Assembly (NCBI RefSeq): GCF_020906515.1
Contig: NC_085849.1
Location: forward strand, 682,001 to 746,000
DNA: 64,000 bases
Direction of reading: 5' to 3'
DNA from: Vanrija pseudolonga
Taxonomy: Eukaryota > Basidiomycota > Tremellomycetes > Trichosporonales > Trichosporonaceae
The notes under the pieces are model-generated. The model worked only from the letters and a program-made list of their open reading frames with translations. It searched no databases and had not been told where the DNA came from. Made by a program: the position numbers and the translations under genes. Shown here piece after piece: positions 43,914 to 53,211 of this stretch. Each line of letters opens with the position of its first letter. The first letter of the stretch is position 1.

Positions 43914-46570
43914 ATGCAGCTAGCCCCCCAGGGGCTCAGCGTGGCCGAGTACAAGGGCTGTCTCGCGCTCCTCGGGCCCAGTCTCCTCTCGGCATGTGAG
44001 CGCGCGAATGCGGCTGATGGTCGGGGATCGCACCAGCCAGGCACGGGACCAAGCAGCCTTCTTCTTCCCGAACAACAACAGCACGTTACGCTCGTCACCG
44101 CCGCCGAACGCAAGCGACACCGCATCCCGGTCGCTGGTGGCGGCGTCCCGACGCAGCCGACGCACCCCCCGCCACCACACCCCGCCGTATCCAACGTCTA
44201 CGTGCTCTATCCCGCGCAGGAACGCCGGCGAGCGCGCTTCCTCACGGTCGTCTGGGCACATGGGGACGCGTGGCGCGCAGCCCACGGGCTCCCGAAGAAG
44301 GAGTACCACATCACCTTGAGCGCAGAGGACGACCACGGCGTCCCGAAGGGCGTGGGTGCGCTGGCCAGCGCGCATGGCGCCGATGTGGTGCTCGAGCAGC
44401 TCGCGAGCCTAGGCGAGACGGCGCTCGACCACGCCTCGCTCGCGTGCGATGACGCTTCCTTCGTGAGTGGATGCTTGTGGCAGTGGCCCAGCTGACCACC
44501 CAGCGCGCGCAGATCGCAGAGCGCATGGTTGCAGACTTCCCAGACTCGTACAAGGGCTATGCGCGGCTAGCCGAGGCAAGCCCCGACCCGAAGGTATCTG
44601 CGCTGTCGTACGCGTGTGTGGCGGCGCTCAACCCCGCACTGCTGGGCCGCGCCGCCACCCAGATCGCCAAGCTGCGCGACAGCGTGTCGTACGGCGCGGT
44701 GGTCACCGCCACCGAGCGCGACACGCTGCCTCCAGGCCTTGCCACCCACCTCCTCCAGCCGTGGCCGGCGGCGCTGGACGCCGAGCTCGCCCACGTCCTC
44801 TGGATGCATGGCACGGCGTCGCGCGAGCGCCAGATCTCCGCGGCGGGGTACGAGCTCCCGCGCTTCTTCTCGTGGCTGTACCCCGGGCGTGTAGCGGGCA
44901 TGTCGACCCCGCGCCGCGCAGCCGACGTCGACGCGCTCGCCACAATGGGCTTCACGCACGTCCTCACCCTCACGGAGGAGACGCCGCTCGACGAGCAGTG
45001 GTTCCGCTTCGTGCTCGAGCACGTCTTCGTCCCTGTGCCCAACTACCATCCGCCGACAATCGCCGAGATGGACGCCATCTGGGGCATGGTCGTCGCTGGC
45101 GGCGTGTGGCTCGTGCACTGTGGCGGCGGCGTCGGGCGCGCCGGCACCGTGCTGGCGTGCCTCATTGCCATGCTCGGCACGGGGGACGAGGAGGGCGGGG
45201 AGGAGGTCGGCGTGAGCTCGACACCGCGGCTGGACGCCGGCACGGCCATCGCGCTCCTCCGGCGCGCTAGGCCCCGCTCCCTCGAGACGGCGCAGCAGGA
45301 GGCGTTTGTCGCCAGCTGGATCTCACACCGGTGGAAAGTGGTGCACGCGAGCGCCGCGCCGCTCGTGGAACCAGTCACCCTGCTCGGCGTCGAGGGCGAC
45401 GCTCGCGCACCCATCACTGCGCTTTTCCTCATCGGCCGGCCGGGGTCAGGCAAGTCGTGGCTCGCTGCTGCGCTGGCCAAGCGGCGCGGGCCCAAGGAGA
45501 CGGTCGTCATCTCGCAGGACGAGGCGGGCTCGAGGGCCTTCTGCGAGACGCAGCTGTCGCGGGCGGGCAACCTACCGCCCGACACTCTGGTCATCCTCGA
45601 CAGGTGTAACCCGTCCCGCGTGGACCGGAGGGCCTGGCTCAGCCTCCTGTCAGGGAGGCCTTGCGTGGCGGTGTACTTTGACTATCCGGCCGCGCTGTGC
45701 AAGCAGCGGCTCGATGCTCGGCTCGACCACCCGACACTGCGCGCAGGGCGCGGCGGGAACGCGCTTGCCCAGATGGACAGGGAGATGGAGGCACCGACGC
45801 TCGACGAGGGCTGGTACTCCATCCTCACCATTGCCAGCTTCCCCGCCGCCCGCCAAGCAGTGCAGCATATTACACCCGACCCCCCGCTGCTCAAGTTTCC
45901 TCGCACGCCGCACCTGCTCAACCTGGGCGCGAGCACGGCCGACGACGTTGTGCTGGGCGACTTTGAGGAGCTCACCGGCAACCTGACGATCGAGGAGAAG
46001 ATTGACGGCGCAAACATGGGCATCAGCCTCGACTTCAACGGCGTGATTCGAACCCAGAACCGCAGCCACTGGGTCTCGTCGGCCGACCATGCGCAGTTCA
46101 AGCCGCTCGACAGCTGGGTCGCAGCACACGAGGATGCGCTGCGCCGTATCCTCGGTGCCGACGCGCAGTTTCCAGAGCGGTTCATCCTGTATGGCGAGTG
46201 GGCGGTTGCGCGCCACTCGATCGCGTACTCTGCTCTGCCCGGCGCGTTCATCGCGTTCGACCTGTACGACCGTCTCGAGGCGCGCTTTCTCTCGCGAGGC
46301 GCCTTGACCCGCGTCCTCGCCGGCTCTGATATCCCTCAGGTCCCCCTCATTGCTGAGACGACGCGGGTGACCCGCGCCGAGGTGCTCGAGCTCGTACAGC
46401 GCACGAGTGCGTTCACCGACGGCCGCGTGGAAGGAGTGTACGTCCGCACCGAGGACGACGAGCGCCGATACACGGTAGGCAGGGGCAAGGTCGTGCGCGG
46501 CGACTTTATCGCCGGCAACGAGCACTGGACAAGAGGCCCGCTCGTGCTCAATAGATTTGCTAGAGACTAG
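43914..46570 (+). CDS. four-domain RNA-repair-like protein: 2H phosphoesterase, Cys-phosphatase, kinase, RNA ligase
   Basis: Exons 43914-44462 and 44504-46570 give 871 residues. Domain 1 (about 1-180) has two HxT motifs 75 residues apart, HVTLV at 57 and HITLS at 132, the hallmark of 2H phosphoesterases such as RNA cyclic phosphodiesterases. Domain 2 (about 270-440) resembles dual-specificity/Tyr phosphatases, with a P-loop VHCGGGVGRAG (Cys389, Arg395). Domain 3 (about 485-640) is a polynucleotide-kinase-like P-loop NTPase: GRPGSGKS at 494-501 (Lys500), ISQDEAGSR, VILDRCNPSRVDRR and a basic lid region. Domain 4 (about 650-871) is an Rnl2/DRB0094-like RNA ligase. Its motif I is EEKIDGAN (Lys682), followed by TQNRSHW, ILYGEW, FIAFDLY, VEGVYVR and the closing KVVRGDF. 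Together these can open a 2',3'-cyclic phosphate, remove a phosphate, phosphorylate a 5'-OH and ligate. Domain order differs from fungal tRNA ligase Trl1 (ligase-kinase-CPDase). Ligase and kinase calls are strong; the first two domains rest mainly on motifs. No targeting signal is seen. Confidence 0.85.
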
Positions 46571-46762
46571 ACTTGTTGTGTGTATACTGTTAGAGTGGCG
46601 TGGGGGCGGGGTGGCGTGCGGTGTGGGGGTGCGGGGGGTGGGGGGGGTGCATGTTTGGTTCCAGCCGCGCCGCGCACCGTACTCACCCAGTCACTCAACC
46701 TACACTCACCACACCACGCACTCATCCTCTTCCTCTTCCTTTCCTCCTCATCACTCAACGAA

Positions 46763-48163
46763 ATGACCAACGACGAGCTCGGCCTCGAGCGCAAGCCTAC
46801 GCCCTCCCAGCTCGCTCCCCAGATCCCCCTGCCGTCGTTCCACGGCGCAAGGATCATAGTGGGCAAGAACGGCGAGCGCGGCCCTAGGCGCTGGCACCTC
46901 GCTTCGTCGCCGTCGCCGCCGCCTTCCTCGGACATGGCGGCGACGTACGCGCCGGGGCTGCACATGCTCTCAACCCAGCACCACACCAAGCAAGCACCTG
47001 TGGCGAAGCGTCTCCGCGCCGAGCCTCCCCGGCCCAACGCGCACAAGCGCCCCGCCGACTCGGACGAGCTCACCACGCCGCCCGAGCGCCGCGTGTGGCC
47101 GCTCACGCAGCACGCTATTGCGCGTCACAACGCCGAGGCGACCAAGGAAGCCGAGCCAGTGAGGTGGGTCGCTTATCCTTGTTCTCGGCTCTGACCCGCC
47201 CAGCGCGCCGCCGCAGGCTACGCCTGCCTGGGTCATCAAGCCCAGCAAGACCGGCCTGGGGATGTACGCCACCGCGACGCTCTACGCGACCGACACCATC
47301 CTCTCCGAGGACCCGCTGCTCATGACGCGCCGCGGCGCGACGCCAGGCGACGTGCGCGCGCAGCTCCGCTTCGCGCCGTCGGAGAACTGGCTCGAGCTGC
47401 TCAACCTGTGCGTCGGGGCCGGCGACGGCGAGCCGCGCGCGGCGATCGAGTGCCTGCTCGACACGAACGGCATCCCGTGCGCGAGCGAGGACGGCGATAA
47501 CCCCCCCTACGGCATCTTCAAGGCTGCGTCGCGCATCAACCACTCGTGTACGCCGAACGCGGGGTGGTACTGGTGCAGCGTGAAGAAGACTTTACGTGGG
47601 TCGCATGCGTTGGCACAATATGAGCCGCTTGCGCTAACGCACTCTTGCCCCCAGTCGTCGTCGCGTACCGCAAGATCAGGAAGGGCGAGGAGATCACCGC
47701 GAGCTACCTCCCGCCCGAGGCGCTCTGTGCCTCGCGCGCGGAGCGGCGCGAGCGTATCCAGCTGGGCTTCGGCTTCGAGTGCGCGTGCGCTGCGTGCGGC
47801 GTCACGTCGTCCAAGGACTCGGACCTGCAGCGTGCCGTCATCGCCCGTGTGCTAGCCGCGGGGAAGTACATGGACCCGTGGGTGTCGGGGCACTTGACCT
47901 CGGTGAGCCACGCAAAGGCCGCCATCGCGGCCATGCGTGCCGAGGCGCTGTGGCCCGTCGCCGCCGAGCTGCGCATGCTCGAGTACTACGTGCACGCTGC
48001 GTGGCGCGAGGACGCGCACGCCGAGGAGGCGGCGAAGAATGCGCTTGCCGCGCTCGCGGCCGTGCGCGGCTGGCGCGCCGCGAGAAAGCACTTTGTCGCG
48101 CAGTTCGTCAAGGACGTGACGTGCTGGGCTAGCTACGGGGTGTGCAAGTCCGCGCCGAAGTGA
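46763..48163 (+). CDS. SET-domain protein 2 (SMYD-like, no MYND finger), 3 exons
   Basis: Exons 46763-47163, 47204-47595 and 47655-48163 give 433 residues. After a disordered Pro/Arg-rich N-terminus (to about 135) the SET fold begins at WVIKPSKTGLGMYATATL. The catalytic marks are intact: SRINHSCTPNAGW, YRKIRKGEEITASYL and the post-SET cysteine cluster FECACAAC. A C-terminal helical part follows with ELRMLEYYVHAAW. SET proteins methylate lysines of histones or other proteins with S-adenosylmethionine; the substrate is not predictable. The gene starts only 192 nt after the RNA-repair gene on the same strand. Its last intron lies at the same place as in the SET paralogues on either side, supporting tandem duplication. 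Confidence 0.88.
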
Positions 48164-48668
48164 AGCGGCGGGAGTGTGGCGGCGCCACGAAGTTGGCTGC
48201 CGCATGCCGAATGCATGTCATAAGTTTACCACGCCGGCGGAGGGGCGCAACGCACGGGCGGACACTGATCGGCGGGGAAACCCGCTGTAGGCGGCAGGCA
48301 GGCATGACGTGGGGGAGAGCACGCGTGCCGCGCCGGTCGGGCTGGCTTGTTGTACGCCGGTATCGTCAGCCCAGCGACGCACCATTGTACGTCTGACCTC
48401 GACGCGTCGCGGTCCAGCATGCAATGCACGCACAATCAACCCCCGAGCACCGCACCCCCGCACATGCTTTGTCTCGCGTGATGCACAAAGAACAAGGTGG
48501 GTGAGTCACAAAGGACGCCACGCCTAGGTGGTGAGGGGGCGCATTGTTGACCGTGCGCGTCATGTTGTGCCATTTCACGCGCCCGCCTTCCTTCTCGCCT
48601 TGATTTCCCCGCCTTCCTTCCTCGTCTGACTTTCACTTTCTCTCTCTCACGCAACTCAAACAAACAAC
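48164..48668. other. intergenic region between SET genes 2 and 3
   Basis: 505 nt holding the 3' flank of SET gene 2 and the promoter of SET gene 3; a CT-rich leader (48570-48650) precedes the start codon. No other feature is seen. Confidence 0.55.
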
Positions 48669-50343
48669 ATGGCACTCAAGCGCGTCCGCCGCCGCGACCC
48701 AGACTCACCCGCTTCCTCTCCCGGCCCCGGCTCCGACGAGGGCAGCTACTTCGAGCTCACCGGCGGCGCCGCCGAGATCGAGTGCACCGGGCGGAAATCG
48801 CCGCCCCGCGACACTACACAACCGCCGCCTGCCAAGCGCCGCTGGACAGGCTCAGGCCCAACCCCGACGCCGGCACCGATACCGGCACCCAAGCACCCTC
48901 CCTACGAGCTCTTCTGGACTGGCGCGCCGCGCGCTGGCATGAAACCACCACCACAACCTGCCCCGACGCCCGCTGCAGCCCCCGCGCCAGCCCCATACCC
49001 CACCCCGCGGCCGACGGCGTCGCCGTCGTCTTCCCCCGCCACGCTGCCTTCCTCCGACCTTCCTTCCTTCGGCGAGGGATCACACGTCGGCCCAGCACCA
49101 CCGTCCCCGCCGAGCATGGCCAACGACGAGGACGCCCCCGTCATACCCCCCGACCCCGACGACTTACCGCCTCGCTTACCTTGCCGAGGCCACGGCCTAC
49201 GCGCCACTCGCAAGATCAAGCGGGGCACCGTGATCGTCTCAGAGCGCCCGTTCATCCAGATCAGGTACCCGATAAACGACGACGCCGTGAGGGCGGCATT
49301 CAACGCGCTCCCCGACGACGACAAGATCGAGTTCCTGTCCTTCTCGGCCGTCGCGAAGGAAGGCGAGGAGCTCCTCGTGTTCCAGGACATCTTTGACACC
49401 AACTCGCTGCCGTGCACCGCAACTGATGAGCGCGACAAGCTCCTGATGGGCGAGGCGAGCGACGACGAGGCGGAGCACCGGGCCGGCATGTTCAAAACCA
49501 TTTGCCGCACCAACCATTCCTGTGCGCCGAATGCGGAATACCAATGGGTTGAAGGGCGGAAAGACCTCAGTGAGTGCGGGGCGGGGCAGTGGCAGTCGGC
49601 TGACGTCAGTTCTCTACGCTCTCGCCACCATCCAGGAGGGCGAGGAGATCACGGCGTCGTATCTTTGCGTCCTGCGGCAAGAGACCTTACTCCCGCACGC
49701 CGAGCGGCGCGCGCTCATCAAGCAGCGGCTCCTCTTCGACTGCCGGTGCGACGTGTGCTCGCTCAGCCCAGAACAGATCAAGGAGCTGGACGCGGTGTAC
49801 ACCCACGCGCGGGAGCGGCTGAGACGGTGGGAGCAGCTGTCGAGCCAGGACTATGTGGCCAACAACGTCGCCGAGACGGAGCGCACGATCCGCGTGCTCA
49901 AAGAGAAGCGCCAGTTCACCTTCCTGAACGACGCGTACGACGCGCTGTTCTACACGCACGCCGTATGGGGGCGCGAGGCCGAGGCGCGTGACGCCGCGCG
50001 GCACGGGCTCGCCGAGCTCAGAGTCAAGCTTGGCGCCGAGGCCAGGGACTGGCCCGTGGCCTCGTGGGCAGAAGACCCGAAATCACACGAGGACTGGGAC
50101 CTCGCGAACCGCGAGCCGCCGAGCGTACGTGCGCCGTCGTTGGGCCCACTGACTCAACATCAGAGCGGCGAAAGCCGCACTCAGGACGACGGCGAGTGGG
50201 AGGGGTCCGACGACGAGGAAGACTCGGCCGACGAGCGCAGCCAGCGCGCGATCCGCAAGCGCCTGCAGGCCAAGGAGCTCAAGGACCGTCAGCGGCAGGA
50301 GCGTGCCGCGCGGCGCCGCGGCGGCGGCCGGGCGCAGCATTAG
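48669..50343 (+). CDS. SET-domain protein 3 (SMYD-like), 3 exons
   Basis: Exons 48669-49569, 49610-50124 and 50164-50343 give 531 residues. The N-terminal 160 residues are Pro/Ser-rich and disordered. The SET fold begins at GHGLRATRKIKRGTVIVSERPF. Catalytic marks are intact: ICRTNHSCAPNAEY, ATIQEGEEITASYL and the post-SET cluster FDCRCDVC. The C-terminus is acidic and then very basic (KRLQAKELKDRQRQERAARRR), a possible nuclear or nucleolar signal. The last intron (50125-50163, GTACGT...CATCAG) is 39 nt and keeps frame, so an isoform retaining it would have 544 residues. The first intron is at the same place as in SET genes 1 and 2. Substrate unknown. Confidence 0.87.
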
Positions 50344-50408
50344 TAGACATCAGTGTAGCAACATCAGTTCCGTACAGCCAAGTGCCATGCTACATCGTGC
50401 AGGTGCGC

Positions 50409-51354
50409 CTACTTCTCCTCCTTGCTGGCCAGCGCGCGCTCAACAGCAGCCGCGATGCCCTGTGCCTCTGCGTCCGCGAGCGCGGCAGCCGTCGCGGTGG
50501 AATGGTATCGCGCGTCGGTGAGCTTGGCGACAAAGCTCGCCTCCGTGTCCTCGCATGCGTCGGCGGCGTCGAGCGCAGCGACGAGGTTGGCGTGCCGCTC
50601 GGCCTCCTCCTTCGCCTTGCGCCACTTGCGGATCTCGCCCTCGGTCGCGATGATGCCCTTTAGCGCGAGCGCGTTGCGCGCTTCTCGCCGGATGGCGTTC
50701 TCGACCATGCGCTGGTCTTGTTCGTATTTGAGGAGGTAGTCGTCTGCACCGAGCACCGAGCACCGAGCGTCAGCGAGGTGCGAGGTGTGTGCGTGGGTGG
50801 GCGTGACGCCGACGCCGAGCGCAGCGGGGCGGGACGCAGGGAGCTTGGGCTGCAAGCGACGAGCAGCGGCGGCGGCCGCCGCCGCCGCCGCCGACGGCAT
50901 CGCACCCCGCCCAGCCTCACCTCCCAGCTTCACCGCCCCCGCTCGCTCGCTGCGCTCGCGACCACTCACCAGCCCCAACGACCAATCCAAAGATAGTAAA
51001 GCTGCTCAGCAAGAACGCTTTCAGCGCCCACGTCTGCTTCCTGAACCCGGGGGAAAAGTGGTGCGCGGCGCCGATGACCAGTGTGCCGACTACGGTCCAG
51101 CGGGCGGCGCCCTGCACACACTAGCGTCAGCGAGTGCGGCGTGGGGAGCACCGCGCCAGTGCGGTCGGCGCGGGCAGAAGCACAGCGGAGGCCCCGCCGG
51201 CCGCTCGCTGCGCTTGCTCGCGGCTCGCGGCTCACTCACCTCCAACCCGCCCTTCAACTGCAGCTCATACTGCCCTTGTCAGCGAGCCCACGCCCCCACC
51301 CACCGCCTGCTGCTGGTGCGCGAGCCTCCGTCCGCGGTCGCTGCTGTCGCCCAT
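50409..51354 (-). CDS. small HIG1/RCF2-like membrane protein, 4 exons
   Basis: Exons 51354-51304, 51269-51240, 51111-50970 and 50743-50409 give 185 residues. After a short N-terminus (MGDSSDRGRRLAHQQQA) come YELQLKGGLEGAARW and two hydrophobic segments (about 32-47 and 57-75) linked by FSPGFRKQTWALKAF. A charged helical tail (KYEQDQRMVENAIRREARNA) makes up the rest. This hairpin, with a GxxGA second helix followed by an Arg-rich helix, resembles HIG1-domain proteins of the inner mitochondrial membrane (Rcf1/Rcf2), which act on respiratory complexes. The call rests on pattern alone. One exon is only 30 nt. The acceptor of the last intron lies in a tandem GCTCGGT repeat (near 50750-50770). Confidence 0.65.
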
Positions 51355-51671
51355 GGTGGTGTGTGGTGTGGTTGTGAGGTTGGTGTCGGGCTGAGCCCGC
51401 TTCTTGCGGTTCTGGGGGTGAGGCCTGCCGGTGGGTGCGGAGAGCTCCGGTGGAGGTTGCCACGCGACCTGAGCCGAGGAGTGGCGGGTTGCGCTGCGGT
51501 GGTGCTTGGCGTCATCAACGCGCACGGTGCTTTGGGCTGCGTAGCGGCGTCAAGGCCGAGGGTTAGATAAGGACATTGGCGCTGGTGTGACCCGCGCGAC
51601 TATACATTCCAGCAAGCACAGCCACGAGATCTGTGTCTGCTCCACTTTCTTCCACCCACACACACACGACG
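51355..51671. promoter_or_regulatory. short divergent promoter region
   Basis: 317 nt separate the starts of the minus-strand HIG1-like gene and the plus-strand proline-rich ORF. A CTATACATTCC element near 51600 could serve the plus-strand ORF. Shared regulation is possible but not shown. Confidence 0.4.
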
Positions 51672-51956
51672 ATGCCACCCCCACAGACCCCGTTCGCCGC
51701 CCCGTCCCGCGCCCACTCGTTCGGCGGCGTGACCTACCTCTTCAGCAGCACCAGCGCGCCGACGCCGCCCCCGCCGCCACCTGCGCCGCGCGACACCGAG
51801 GTGGTTCGCGGGCCTGGGTGGCGGCCAGCGCCAGCGGCGGACTACCGACGGCCGCCGCCTCCCCCTCCGCCGCCTGACACGGCGCGGTCGAGCATCGGTA
51901 GTTCCGCCTATGCTGCCGCCTACGATGCGCTCGGTGATCCGCGCGGGGTTTGGTAG
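51672..51956 (+). CDS. short proline-rich protein of unknown function
   Basis: One open frame of 94 residues starts with ATG at 51672 after a CT/CA-rich leader. It has two long proline runs (TPPPPPPAP and RRPPPPPPPPDT), a FGGVTYLFSS segment and the tail SSAYAAAYDALGDPRGVW. The non-proline parts use the same C-ending codons as neighbouring genes, which supports it being real. No domain is recognised. It could be an SH3/WW or profilin ligand, but that is only suggested by the proline runs. It may be a chance frame. Confidence 0.45.
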   Translation: MPPPQTPFAAPSRAHSFGGVTYLFSSTSAPTPPPPPPAPRDTEVVRGPGWRPAPAADYRRPPPPPPPPDTARSSIGSSAYAAAYDALGDPRGVW

Positions 51957-52131
51957 TGCGCATAAGCTTGTGGTGCTTCGCTGACCCGCAGACCCGCAGA
52001 CCAGATTCTCTTGCCTGAGGAGCCCGGCAGCGATCGCGGCCTTATAATTACCGAGAGACACTGCTCTCGCCCGCCAGGTTTACTGTAGCATAGTCGATGT
52101 ACATGTCTAATGTGTGCTCCCCCCACACCCC

Positions 52132-53211
52132 CTACTCCTCCTCGGGCCCGTCCCAGCACGCAAACTCCCACGTCCTGGCCTTGCCAACGCGCCCAACAAT
52201 CTCCTCGTTGTTGGCCTTGCTAAGGCCCTCGCGCCAGCCGATTGTCCGGCGGTGCGCGTACCCCGGCCAGGCGGAGGGCACGAACTCGAACGAGCGGAGG
52301 AGGCGGTAGCGGGGCTGCGGCTTGCGGCTGTCGGTCTGCGCAGGCGGGGGCTTGGTGGCCAGGCGCTGGAGCTCCCAGCGCGTGTACGGCTCCTGGTTGA
52401 GCAGCGTGACGAGGAACGAGCCCTGGCGGAGGGGCGGGGTAAAGCTCGCGGCGACGGGCGTCGCCTTGTCCTCGTCGTCGCCCTCAATGTCGGGCAGCTC
52501 GCCCTCGTCATCCGACGGCGGGCTGGGCGCACGCACTCGCGGCGGGCGGTTGTTCTTGCCGCGCAGCTGGACGACGACCTTCTTCTTCCCCTTCTTGACC
52601 GGCATGGGGAACGACGAGGGCCCCTCAGTCAACAGGGGCCACACGCTCGCGAGCGCGCGCAGCAGGAGCACCTGGTTATCCCGCACGTTGCGGTCCTGGT
52701 CGGTGATGCCCGAGCCCGCGTGGGGGAAGTTGAAGACGACGCGCGACCACCTCCGGCCCTTGCCGACGACCTTGTGCGCGCGGTCGAGCGCACCGGCGTC
52801 GACGTTGAACGCGACACGGGATCCGGCCTTCCGGAGCGCGGCGACGTGCGCCGCGGCGTCCGGGTACTTCTCGTATGTCTCCTCCTCCGAGTCGAAGGCG
52901 GTCGCGCAGACGAGGTGGGCGGGGTGCCCGCGGCCGACGACGAGCGCGTGCGCAAACGAGAAGTTGGCCTCGCCGAGGAGGAGCACCGTGTCGTCCCGCG
53001 CGAAGGGTATTGTTGCTTCGCCGCTCTCGCCGGCACGCTCGCGCTGCTCGCGCAGCTGGCGCTGCTTCTTGAGTGCCTTGCGCTCGGGGAGGGCGATCTT
53101 GGACGCAGCCGCCTTGACCTTGGCTGCCGCGGCCGCCTTGGCCTGCTTGGCCGCGTAGGCCGTGTTCGCCTGGTGTCCTGCGAGCGAGGCGCGGAGTCGT
53201 CCCTTTGCCAT
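52132..53211 (-). CDS. BMT5: 25S rRNA (uridine-N3)-methyltransferase, BMT5 family
   Basis: A single exon encodes 359 residues. The family (DUF2431; yeast Bmt5) uses S-adenosylmethionine to methylate N3 of a uridine in large-subunit rRNA, in the nucleolus. The N-terminal 60 residues are Lys/Ala-rich (AKQAKAAAAAKVKAAASK), fitting nucleolar targeting. The SAM-binding strand-loop reads LLLGEANFSF at 77-86, followed by CATAFDSEEE with its acidic residue. The conserved RVVFNFPHAGSG follows at about 158. An acidic Ser-rich insert lies near 230-255 and the family C-terminal block YRLLRSFEFVPSAWPGYAHRRT is present. Confidence 0.93.
   Translation of the reverse strand: MAKGRLRASLAGHQANTAYAAKQAKAAAAAKVKAAASKIALPERKALKKQRQLREQRERAGESGEATIPFARDDTVLLLGEANFSFAHALVVGRGHPAHLVCATAFDSEEETYEKYPDAAAHVAALRKAGSRVAFNVDAGALDRAHKVVGKGRRWSRVVFNFPHAGSGITDQDRNVRDNQVLLLRALASVWPLLTEGPSSFPMPVKKGKKKVVVQLRGKNNRPPRVRAPSPPSDDEGELPDIEGDDEDKATPVAASFTPPLRQGSFLVTLLNQEPYTRWELQRLATKPPPAQTDSRKPQPRYRLLRSFEFVPSAWPGYAHRRTIGWREGLSKANNEEIVGRVGKARTWEFACWDGPEEE

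Noticed and set aside
46040-46056. tRNA B-box-like GATTCGAACCC
   Set aside because: It lies within the ligase domain, coding for VIRTQNR, and no acceptor stem or A box pairs around it.
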